NCBI GenBank assembly: GCA_915275065.1
Contig: CAJZGD010000118.1
Span: 1 to 7,903 of the forward strand
Length of the DNA: 7,903 bases
From: an uncultured Corynebacterium sp.
Lineage (GTDB): Bacteria > Actinomycetota > Actinomycetes > Mycobacteriales > Mycobacteriaceae
Direction: 5' to 3'
The notes below the pieces were generated by a model, which worked only from the letters and a program-made list of their open reading frames with translations, did no database searches and was not told the DNA's origin. Below are positions 1 through 6,067 of the stretch, one piece after another. The number at the start of each line of letters is the position of its first letter. The stretch's first letter is position 1. A program made the position numbers and the translations under genes.

Positions 1-1
1 C

Positions 2-265
2 CCGTGGCAAGACCGGTCGGGGTTCTCCGCCAGCGCATTCATCTCCGCATTCGCAGGCATCTTTTTAGCATGGATTCCCATGCTGCCCGGAATCATTGGC
101 CTTACCTATGGGTACAACAATGACATGATCGCGGTCGAGGTCATCGGTGCTGTCCTCATTCTTGCGGTTCCCATAGCGGCATATCTGCTGGTGATGCGCC
201 ACGCCATCCGCTACCTCGATAATCATTACCCGGAGGTTTTCGCCAAGGTCCGCTCCTATGTGTGA
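2..265 (+). CDS. C-terminal end of an integral membrane protein (partial, 5' end outside window)
   Basis: An open frame runs from the window edge to TGA at 263-265, giving 87 visible residues. It contains two hydrophobic stretches, about residues 8-34 and 42-64, separated by a short polar loop (GYNND). It ends in a basic, probably cytoplasmic tail (RHAIRYLDNHYPEVFAKVRSYV). An ATG at 80 lies inside the first hydrophobic stretch and the frame stays open upstream of it, so it is unlikely to be the true start. The layout of two final membrane helices and a short charged tail would fit a transporter permease such as an ABC-2 type subunit, but I do not recognise the family. In M. tuberculosis the gene before ispG encodes the site-2 protease Rip1. 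I see neither its LDG-type motif nor its usual C-terminus here, so this is probably a different gene. That it is a membrane protein is fairly sure; its function is unknown. Confidence 0.75.
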   Translation, partial: PWQDRSGFSASAFISAFAGIFLAWIPMLPGIIGLTYGYNNDMIAVEVIGAVLILAVPIAAYLLVMRHAIRYLDNHYPEVFAKVRSYV

Positions 266-373
266 CCCTATGCGTGACATGGTGCGACAGCACGAGAACA
301 ACGCAGATGATGCAACAGTGGGGGAGTGGGCATAGCAGGTCAGATGGGAAAACTAATCCAGTCATGACCATGG

Positions 374-382
374 TGCTAAACT
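374..382 (+). promoter_or_regulatory. Probable extended -10 promoter of ispG
   Basis: TGCTAAACT contains TG-N followed by TAAACT (377-382), which fits the corynebacterial TANANT -10 consensus with an extended TG. No good -35 hexamer lies 16-18 bases upstream, which is tolerable for an extended -10 promoter. Transcription would start near 389, leaving a leader of about 70 bases before the ispG GTG. An 8-base palindrome, ACCATGGT (367-374), abuts the element. The rest of 266-458 holds no credible gene: an open frame starting with GTG at 262 would run 100 bases into ispG and resembles nothing I know. Confidence 0.5.
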
Positions 383-407
383 TTTTGCAGAACTCCGCGC
401 ACAACCC

Positions 408-422
408 TCATGCGCTGCATGA
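408..422 (+). repeat. Perfect inverted repeat in the ispG leader
   Basis: TCATGC (408-413) and GCATGA (417-422) are exact reverse complements separated by GCT. In RNA they would form a six-pair hairpin with a three-base loop, about 19 bases downstream of the inferred transcription start and 24 bases before the Shine-Dalgarno site. It could be an operator, an RNA structure or chance; nothing else in the sequence decides between these. Confidence 0.35.
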
Positions 423-445
423 ACAGTCCCCACATCATATTTACC

Positions 446-451
446 AAGGAG
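446..451 (+). promoter_or_regulatory. Shine-Dalgarno site that sets the ispG GTG start
   Basis: AAGGAG sits seven bases before GTG at 459. It is the only clear Shine-Dalgarno site before any gene start visible in the window, and it supports GTG 459 over later in-frame starts. Confidence 0.75.
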
Positions 452-458
452 CATTTTC

Positions 459-1628
459 GTGTCTACCCCTGTCGGCCTCGGACTTCCCACCCACGCGGAA
501 GAAGTGCCTGTTTTGGCCCCACGGCGTAAAACCCGCCAACTCATGGTGGGCGGCGTAGGTGTTGGCTCCGACTATCCGGTGTCTGTCCAATCCATGACCA
601 CCACCAAAACCCACGACATCAACGCCACCCTGCAGCAAATCGCACAGCTCACCGCCAGCGGCTGCGATATCGTGCGTGTCGCCTGCCCTAAGCCTGTCGA
701 CGCCGATGCGTTGCCGATCATCGCCAAAAAATCCCCCATCCCGGTGATCGCCGACATTCACTTCCAACCAAAATACATTTTTGCCGCTATCGACGCAGGT
801 TGCGCCGCTGTGCGCGTCAACCCCGGCAACATTAAAGAATTCGACGGCCGGGTGAAAGAAGTCGCCCACGCCGCCCGGGATGCCGGAATCCCCATTCGCA
901 TTGGAGTGAACGCTGGATCCCTCGACAAGCGACTACTGGCAAAATACGGCAAAGCCACCCCCGAAGCCCTAGTCGAATCGGCCTTATGGGAGGCGTCACT
1001 GTTTGAAGAACACGGCTTTGGTGACATAAAAATCTCCGTAAAACATAACGACCCGGTCATCATGGTGTCCGCCTACCGGCAACTCGCGGAACAATGCGAC
1101 TATCCCCTCCACCTTGGGGTGACCGAGGCCGGTCCAGCCTTCCAAGGCACCATCAAATCCGCCGTGGCCTTCGGCGCCCTCCTCAGCGAGGGCATCGGCG
1201 ACACCATTAGGGTTTCCCTATCCGCCGACCCCAAAGAAGAAGTAAAAGTCGGCGACCAAATCCTCCAATCCCTCAACCTGCGCGAACGCGGCCTGGAAAT
1301 CGTATCCTGCCCCTCCTGCGGCCGGGCCCAAGTGGACGTTTACACGCTCGCCGAAGAGGTCACCGCGGCACTCGACGGCATGGACATCCCATTCCGCGTG
1401 GCCGTCATGGGGTGTGTGGTGAACGGCCCAGGCGAAGCTCGCGACGCCGACCTGGGGGTCGCCTCCGGCAACGGCAAAGGCCAAATCTTCGTCAAAGGCG
1501 AAGTGATTAAAACCGTGCCGGAATCCCAAATCGTCGAAACCCTCATCGAAGAAGCCATCAAACTTGCCGAAGAACAAGGCCTAGAAATCAAAGAAGGCGG
1601 AGCAGCAAAAATATCCATCACAAAATAA
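459..1628 (+). CDS. ispG: 4-hydroxy-3-methylbut-2-en-1-yl diphosphate synthase (flavodoxin/ferredoxin)
   Basis: IspG (GcpE) reductively converts 2-C-methyl-D-erythritol 2,4-cyclodiphosphate to HMBPP, the next-to-last step of the MEP isoprenoid pathway in the cytosol. The 389-residue product has the actinobacterial length. After a variable N-terminal tail of about 23 residues it carries RRKTRQLMVGGVGVG and the PVSVQSMTTTKTHD signature (about 40-53), then a TIM barrel with IADIHF and VRVNPGNI. The C-terminal iron-sulfur domain shows SCPSCGR (C284, C287) and GCVVNGPGEA (C319, E326). These give three cysteine ligands plus a glutamate at the same spacing as E. coli C270, C273, C305 and E312. The start is GTG, supported by the Shine-Dalgarno site. 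The gene is followed by two hairpins and a 145-base gap before the PBP gene, so it is probably not tightly coupled to it. The product is complete, with no missing key residue. Confidence 0.97.
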   Translation: MSTPVGLGLPTHAEEVPVLAPRRKTRQLMVGGVGVGSDYPVSVQSMTTTKTHDINATLQQIAQLTASGCDIVRVACPKPVDADALPIIAKKSPIPVIADIHFQPKYIFAAIDAGCAAVRVNPGNIKEFDGRVKEVAHAARDAGIPIRIGVNAGSLDKRLLAKYGKATPEALVESALWEASLFEEHGFGDIKISVKHNDPVIMVSAYRQLAEQCDYPLHLGVTEAGPAFQGTIKSAVAFGALLSEGIGDTIRVSLSADPKEEVKVGDQILQSLNLRERGLEIVSCPSCGRAQVDVYTLAEEVTAALDGMDIPFRVAVMGCVVNGPGEARDADLGVASGNGKGQIFVKGEVIKTVPESQIVETLIEEAIKLAEEQGLEIKEGGAAKISITK

Positions 1629-1630
1629 CC

Positions 1631-1669
1631 GCCGGATAGCGGCAACACGTGGCGCGGTAACCCGCCGCG
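1631..1669 (+). terminator. Tandem GC-rich hairpins after ispG, possible non-canonical terminator
   Basis: Two bases after the ispG stop, GCCG (1631-1634) can pair with CGGC (1640-1643). Next, 1648-1669 can fold into a nine-pair stem with one bulged C and a TAA loop: CGTGGCG and GG on the left, CC and CGCCGCG on the right, with one G-U pair. No T-run follows, so it is not a classical intrinsic terminator. U-less hairpin terminators have been proposed for actinobacteria. It could also be an mRNA-stabilising structure. Bases 1670-1757 hold nothing I can identify. Confidence 0.35.
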
Positions 1670-1757
1670 GATCAACCACACATAGTTACGGGTGACAATC
1701 GTGCACTAACTCATGCCAGTCACCTCGGTGTGGTGGCGAAACACGCCCCAAAACCCA

Positions 1758-1766
1758 TGCTAAAGT
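1758..1766 (+). promoter_or_regulatory. Extended -10 promoter for a leaderless PBP transcript
   Basis: TGCTAAAGT has TG at 1758-1759 and the hexamer TAAAGT at 1761-1766, matching TANANT. Seven bases separate it from the ATG at 1774, so transcription would begin at or next to the A of the start codon. No Shine-Dalgarno site precedes that ATG. The TGCTAAA core is the same as at the ispG promoter. The best -35 candidate (GAAACA, 1738-1743) is poor. Confidence 0.55.
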
Positions 1767-1773
1767 GTGCCGC

Positions 1774-3627
1774 ATGAATAGAGCTTCCGCGCAGGTCATA
1801 GCCATAGTCACAACAACTATCATGGCCACAATGTGGCTTGCCGGATGCACCCCCAAACCACTATCCGCCCAGCCGGTCATCGACGAATTCATGCAGCGCA
1901 TGAGCGCCAACGACTTCACCGCGGCAGCCAGCCTCACCGACCAACCTGACACAGTAACCCAAGTGTGGGAAACCACCTGGAATGGGCTACAAGCAGAGGC
2001 ACTACACGTGGACGTTCACGACGTCACCATCCGAGACTCCATCGCCACCGCCGCCTACACCATGACCTGGCAGCTGCCCCGCGACCGAAAATTTATCTAC
2101 GACACCACCATGACCCTCAATAGGATCAACGACCAATGGGTCATTCGGTGGCAACCCACCACACTTCACCCCAAACTCGGCGCCAACCAGCACCTAGAAC
2201 TTCAAGCAATCAATGCGCAACGCGCTAGCGTGGTCTCCTCCGACGGCTCCGACATCCTCGTGCCCGGATCGGTGGAACGCATCCTCGTCGACACACACAA
2301 AATGGCCGACGCCGCCCGCACCGCCCGTGCCATCGCCGCAGCCCTGACGACGGCAAAAGCAACCGACCGCACCCTGATCACCATCGATCCGGCCGACCTG
2401 GCTAAAAAACTCGCCGCAACCACCGGAAACTACTCCGTCACCACAATCCCTAAAACCATTGCGCCCACCATCCGCGAGCAACTCCAGGACGACCCTGCCA
2501 TCATCTTCCACGAAGAAGCCGCCATGGTCAGCAAAGACCCCGGATTCGCCCCCGACATCATCGCCCGGGTAGCCGGACTGGTAAATAACCAACTCGACGG
2601 CTCCAACGGATGGCGAGTAGCCATCGTCACCCATGACGGTGCCCCCATCGAAGACCTGGAACATCACGAACCCAAAGTTGCCCCATCCGTACAGGTCAGT
2701 CTTGACCGCAAAGTGCAACTAGCGGCAGAAGAGGCCGTCAACCAGCGCAAAGAAATGAAAGCCATGATCGTGGCAATCCGGCCCAGCTCGGGCGAACTCT
2801 TGGCGGTAGCCCAAACTGACAAAGCAGACGAAGACGGGGCGGTAGCGCTCAGCGGCCAATTCCCACCAGGCTCAACCTTCAAAATCATCACCGCAGCAGC
2901 GGGACTCCAAGACCAACACCTCACCCCCGAATCCATCGTGCCCTGCCCCGGAGCCATGAACCTCTACGGCCGCCAAGTCACCAACTACAACATGTTCGGC
3001 CTAGGAAACGTACCCCTGCAAAAAGCCTTCGCCCGCTCCTGCAACACCACTTTCGCTAACATATCCACCCAGCTGCAACCAGGACAACTGCGAGACATGG
3101 GCAAACAATTCGGCCTGGGTGTCGACTACGACATTCCCGGGCTGACCACCATCACTGGCTCCATCCCGGAAGGCAAAACCGAACTGGAAAAAACCGAAGC
3201 CGGTTACGGGCAAGGTCTCACCCTCGTCAGTCCCTTCGGCCTGGCCCTCGTATCCGCCACCGCGGCCCACGGCTCCACACCCACCCCCCGACTGGTGAGC
3301 GGTTTTGAAACCAAAACCAACGAAAAAGTGCCGCAACCAGCGCCAGAAACCATTGAACAATTACGCTCCCTCATGGGTGCAGTCACCGAAGCCGGTGGCA
3401 CCGCAGGCGGCATCCGGGCTGGCGGTAAAATATATGGCAAAACCGGTGAAGCGGAAATCACCGGTGGGTCCCATGCCTGGTTCACCGGCTACCGGGACGA
3501 TATCGCATTCGCCACCCTCATAGTGATGGGTGGCGGCTCGGAGTCGTCGGTGGCGTTGACAGACAAATTCTTCACCCGACTCGACGAGCTGCGTTCGGCA
3601 CCACAACAGCAAGACACAACCCCCTGA
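1774..3627 (+). CDS. Class B penicillin-binding protein (D,D-transpeptidase), lipoprotein with MecA_N-like domain
   Basis: This is a membrane-anchored transpeptidase that crosslinks peptidoglycan outside the cell. Counting from ATG 1774 it has 617 residues. The signal peptide ends in a lipobox, WLAGC, with C25 as the lipidated cysteine. Residues about 33-150 resemble the NTF2-like MecA_N domain, about 150-330 form the linker/dimerisation region, and about 335-617 are the transpeptidase domain. That domain shows STFK (nucleophile S367, K370), SCN (S422 to N424) and KTG (556-558). There is no glycosyltransferase domain, hence class B. It matches the position and type of M. tuberculosis Rv2864c. 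A GTG at 1765 would add three residues (MCR), but it lies within the -10 hexamer, so ATG 1774 is preferred. The codons strongly favour C or A at third positions. It probably has its own promoter. No convincing terminator follows in 3628-3697; only a four-pair GCCC/GGGC stem without a T-run is seen. Confidence 0.93.
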   Translation: MNRASAQVIAIVTTTIMATMWLAGCTPKPLSAQPVIDEFMQRMSANDFTAAASLTDQPDTVTQVWETTWNGLQAEALHVDVHDVTIRDSIATAAYTMTWQLPRDRKFIYDTTMTLNRINDQWVIRWQPTTLHPKLGANQHLELQAINAQRASVVSSDGSDILVPGSVERILVDTHKMADAARTARAIAAALTTAKATDRTLITIDPADLAKKLAATTGNYSVTTIPKTIAPTIREQLQDDPAIIFHEEAAMVSKDPGFAPDIIARVAGLVNNQLDGSNGWRVAIVTHDGAPIEDLEHHEPKVAPSVQVSLDRKVQLAAEEAVNQRKEMKAMIVAIRPSSGELLAVAQTDKADEDGAVALSGQFPPGSTFKIITAAAGLQDQHLTPESIVPCPGAMNLYGRQVTNYNMFGLGNVPLQKAFARSCNTTFANISTQLQPGQLRDMGKQFGLGVDYDIPGLTTITGSIPEGKTELEKTEAGYGQGLTLVSPFGLALVSATAAHGSTPTPRLVSGFETKTNEKVPQPAPETIEQLRSLMGAVTEAGGTAGGIRAGGKIYGKTGEAEITGGSHAWFTGYRDDIAFATLIVMGGGSESSVALTDKFFTRLDELRSAPQQQDTTP

Positions 3628-3697
3628 CAAGCACGCATAGCCCGGATCGCTGGGCGGTGGTGATGAGCAAAAACATACCGAATTTTATGGCCTGGTT

Positions 3698-3703
3698 TAC
3701 GAT
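3698..3703 (+). promoter_or_regulatory. -10 element for a leaderless map transcript
   Basis: TACGAT is followed by exactly six bases and then ATG at 3710. This fits a TANNNT -10 box with transcription starting at the A of the start codon. No purine-rich Shine-Dalgarno site lies in the 20 bases before the ATG. No -35 hexamer is convincing at 16-18 bases spacing. Confidence 0.55.
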
Positions 3704-3709
3704 AGACAC

Positions 3710-4612
3710 ATGACTAACCGCAAGCCATTGGTGCAAGAAAAATCCACCCCCATTCGCACAGTCCCCGACAATATTCCCCGGCCGGAATATGTGTGGCGTG
3801 ACGAAGTGCAAGAAAACCGTGGGGAACCGTGGGTACAGACCCCAGAAACCATCGAGGCCATGCGTGAAGCATCAAAGATTGCGGCCAACGCTCTTTACGA
3901 GGCTGGCAAAGCGGTAGCGCCAGGAGTCACCACCGATGAATTGGATCGGATAGCTCACGAATACATGCTTGATCATGGGGCATATCCATCAACGTTGGGG
4001 TATTTAGACTTCCCGAAATCTTGTTGCGTGTCGCTCAATGAGATTGTGTGTCATGGCATTCCCGACACCACGGTGATTGAGGACGGCGATATTGTCAATA
4101 TTGATGTCACGGCATTTAAAAATGGGGTGCATGGGGACACAAACGCCACATTCCTCGCCGGTAACGTGTCGGAAGAGCACCGGTTACTGGTGGAGCGCAC
4201 CAAGGCTGCCATGATGCGGGGCATTAAGGCAGCCAAACCCGGTCGGGAAATTAACGTCATCGGTCGGGTGATCGAATCCTACGCCAAACGTTTCGGATAC
4301 ACCGTGGTGCGGGACTTCACCGGTCATGGGGTGGGCCCCACCTTCCACAATGGGCTAGTGGTGCTGCACTACGACTCCGACACCTACACGAACTTGTTGG
4401 AGCCCGGCATGACCTTAACGATCGAGCCGATGATTAACCTGGGTGGGTTGGACTATCGGATTTGGGATAACGGGTGGACGGTGCAAAACACAGATTACCG
4501 ATTCTCCGCCCAATTTGAGCACACCATCGTGATTACCAATGACGGCAACGAAATCCTGACGGTGCCGGATGCCCACTATTTTGATGGTCTTGATAGTTTC
4601 TACGCGAAGTAA
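3710..4612 (+). CDS. map: Methionine aminopeptidase, type Ic (MetAP1c)
   Basis: This is a cytosolic metalloenzyme that removes the initiator methionine from new proteins. The 300-residue product is longer than E. coli Map because of an N-terminal extension of about 40 residues. That extension is proline-rich and contains RPEYV and EPWVQTPE, which I recall from M. tuberculosis MapB. The pita-bread fold follows. The five metal ligands are all present at D132 (NIDV), D143 (GDTNATF), H206 (GHGVGPTFH), E239 (TIEPMI) and E270 (QFEHT). Their spacing equals E. coli D108-H171-E204-E235 for the last four. The active-site histidine is H115 in CHGIP. The ATG at 3710 keeps the full extension and fits the leaderless promoter. 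cobQ begins nine bases after the stop, so co-transcription is likely. The gene symbol mapB is used for this subtype in mycobacteria. Confidence 0.96.
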   Translation: MTNRKPLVQEKSTPIRTVPDNIPRPEYVWRDEVQENRGEPWVQTPETIEAMREASKIAANALYEAGKAVAPGVTTDELDRIAHEYMLDHGAYPSTLGYLDFPKSCCVSLNEIVCHGIPDTTVIEDGDIVNIDVTAFKNGVHGDTNATFLAGNVSEEHRLLVERTKAAMMRGIKAAKPGREINVIGRVIESYAKRFGYTVVRDFTGHGVGPTFHNGLVVLHYDSDTYTNLLEPGMTLTIEPMINLGGLDYRIWDNGWTVQNTDYRFSAQFEHTIVITNDGNEILTVPDAHYFDGLDSFYAK

Positions 4613-4615
4613 ATT
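4610..4615 (+). promoter_or_regulatory. Possible -10 element of a leaderless cobQ transcript, overlapping the map stop codon
   Basis: TAAATT begins with the TAA stop codon of map and is followed by six bases (TCGAAC) before ATG 4622. It fits TANANT and the same geometry as the other genes here, and the nine-base gap has no Shine-Dalgarno site. The stop codon supplies half of the match for free, and no -35 is clear, so chance is possible. Translational coupling to map is the main alternative. Confidence 0.35.
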
Positions 4616-4621
4616 TCGAAC

Positions 4622-6067
4622 ATGGTTGCGTTTTTAGTGGCTGGTTGTACCTCTGATGCGGGAAAATCCGTGGTGGTGGCCGGGCTGTGTCGAGCATTGC
4701 GGCGGCGTGGTTACCGTGTGGCACCGTTTAAAGCCCAAAACATGTCAAATAATTCCGTGGTGACCCCCGACGGTGGGGAAATCGGGCGGGCCCAGGCGCT
4801 TCAGGCGGTGGCCTGTGAACTGGAACCCAGCACACTGTTTAACCCGATCCTGTTGAAACCCGGGTCGGATAAAACCTCGCAGCTGGTGGTACACGGTCAA
4901 GCCCAGGGCGATGTGAGTGCCGCATCATACATTGAGCATCGAATCTACCTGCGGGAGGTTGCGGCTCAGGCGTTGCGGGATCTGGAGGCTGATTATGACA
5001 TTGTGGTGTGCGAAGGGGCCGGGTCGCCGGCGGAAATTAATCTCCGCGAAACTGACATCGCCAACTTTGGGCTAGCTGCGGCGGCCCAATTGCCGGTGTA
5101 TGTGGTGGGTGATATTGACCGTGGCGGGGTATTGGCGCACTTTTTTGGCACTTACCACATCGTAGAAGCTGCCGATCGGGCACTGATTCGGGGGTTTGTG
5201 GTGAATAAATTCCGGGGTGATCAGTCGATCCTGGACCCAGGGTTAGTGGAGTTGGAAAAACGCACCGGGGTGCCGACGGTAGCGGTGTTGCCCTACATTC
5301 ATGGGTTGTGGGTGGATGCGGAAGATTCGCTTCAGGCGCAGGTGGGGGCGACGATTGGGCCGCAACGCCCGGCGTTAGGCACGCAGCGGCTTCGCATTGC
5401 CGCGGTGCGGTTGCCCCGAATCTCTAACACCACCGATGTGGAGGCGTTGGCGTGTGAACCCGGGGTGAGCGTGACCTGGACGGTAGACCCTGACTATATT
5501 GCTGAGGCCGATGTGGTGGTGTTGCCCGGATCGAAGGCGACAGTGAGTGACCTCGCATGGTTACGGCGGCAGGGGATTGCTGACGTTATTGTGGAGCGGG
5601 CTGCTGCCGGCCGGCATGTGGTGGGGTTTTGTGGGGGATTCCAAATGATGTGCCAGCATATTACCGACCCGGTGGAAGCCCACACCGATAAGCCCATAGC
5701 CGGGTTGGGGATTTTCGATGCCGACATTGTGTTCTCGCCAACAAAGACATTGATCCGGCATGCGGACACCGGTGCTTACGAGGTACACCATGGGCAGGTG
5801 GTTCGCTCCGCGGAAACCGTGTGGGTTGACAACGATTGCGTGCGGGGCAACCTGTTTGGCACCCACATCCATGGGATGATGGAAAACGATGCTTTTCGAC
5901 GCGCGTGGCTGCGGGATTGCGCGGTAGCCTTGGGGAAGACCGGTTTCGTCGTATCAGAAACCACCAGTTTTGCTACTGAACGGTTGAACCAGCTAGAAAC
6001 CATCGCCGATGTGATCGAAGCACACTGGGATATCGACGGGTTACTGGCAGATCTTCAGCAGAACTAA
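4622..6067 (+). CDS. cobQ: Adenosylcobyric acid synthase (glutamine-hydrolysing)
   Basis: CobQ uses ATP and glutamine to amidate the b, d, e and g side chains of adenosylcobyrinic acid a,c-diamide in cobalamin synthesis. At 481 residues it has the family's usual length. The N-terminal ATPase domain (about 1-225) has the P-loop AGCTSDAGKS (7-16), FKAQNMSNNS, EGAGSPAEINLRETDIANFG and DIDRGG, all CobQ hallmarks. The C-terminal class I glutamine amidotransferase domain (about 250-440) has the nucleophile C337 in GFCGGFQMM, where GICGGYQ is more usual, and H417 in GTHIHGMMEN, where GTYLHG is usual. The complete ATPase domain sets it apart from GatD, the shorter relative that amidates peptidoglycan. 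The start gives the standard family N-terminus. It follows map by nine bases. The codons favour G or T at third positions, unlike ispG and the PBP gene. Its last 95 bases overlap a minus-strand gene. No other cobalamin gene is in the window. Confidence 0.95.
   Translation: MVAFLVAGCTSDAGKSVVVAGLCRALRRRGYRVAPFKAQNMSNNSVVTPDGGEIGRAQALQAVACELEPSTLFNPILLKPGSDKTSQLVVHGQAQGDVSAASYIEHRIYLREVAAQALRDLEADYDIVVCEGAGSPAEINLRETDIANFGLAAAAQLPVYVVGDIDRGGVLAHFFGTYHIVEAADRALIRGFVVNKFRGDQSILDPGLVELEKRTGVPTVAVLPYIHGLWVDAEDSLQAQVGATIGPQRPALGTQRLRIAAVRLPRISNTTDVEALACEPGVSVTWTVDPDYIAEADVVVLPGSKATVSDLAWLRRQGIADVIVERAAAGRHVVGFCGGFQMMCQHITDPVEAHTDKPIAGLGIFDADIVFSPTKTLIRHADTGAYEVHHGQVVRSAETVWVDNDCVRGNLFGTHIHGMMENDAFRRAWLRDCAVALGKTGFVVSETTSFATERLNQLETIADVIEAHWDIDGLLADLQQN

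Noticed and set aside
262..558. Plus-strand open frame of 98 codons between the first gene and ispG
   Set aside because: It overlaps the first 100 bases of ispG, starts on GTG with no Shine-Dalgarno site, and its product has no recognisable pattern; the ispG start is well supported.
441..869. Minus-strand open frame of 142 codons opposite ispG
   Set aside because: It is a shadow of ispG, with low-complexity composition (Gly, Asp, His) and no start signal.
2194..2718. Long minus-strand open frame of 174 codons inside the PBP gene
   Set aside because: Its glycine- and valine-rich product is the expected reverse-strand reading of C-rich codons in a well-supported gene.
3640..3655. GCCC/GGGC stem after the PBP gene, considered as a terminator
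   Set aside because: It has only four pairs, an eight-base loop and no T-run.
4622..6067. Possibility that this is GatD, the peptidoglycan-amidating amidotransferase, instead of CobQ
   Set aside because: The protein has the full N-terminal ATPase domain with SDAGKS and KAQNMSNNS, which GatD lacks, and no murT lies beside it.
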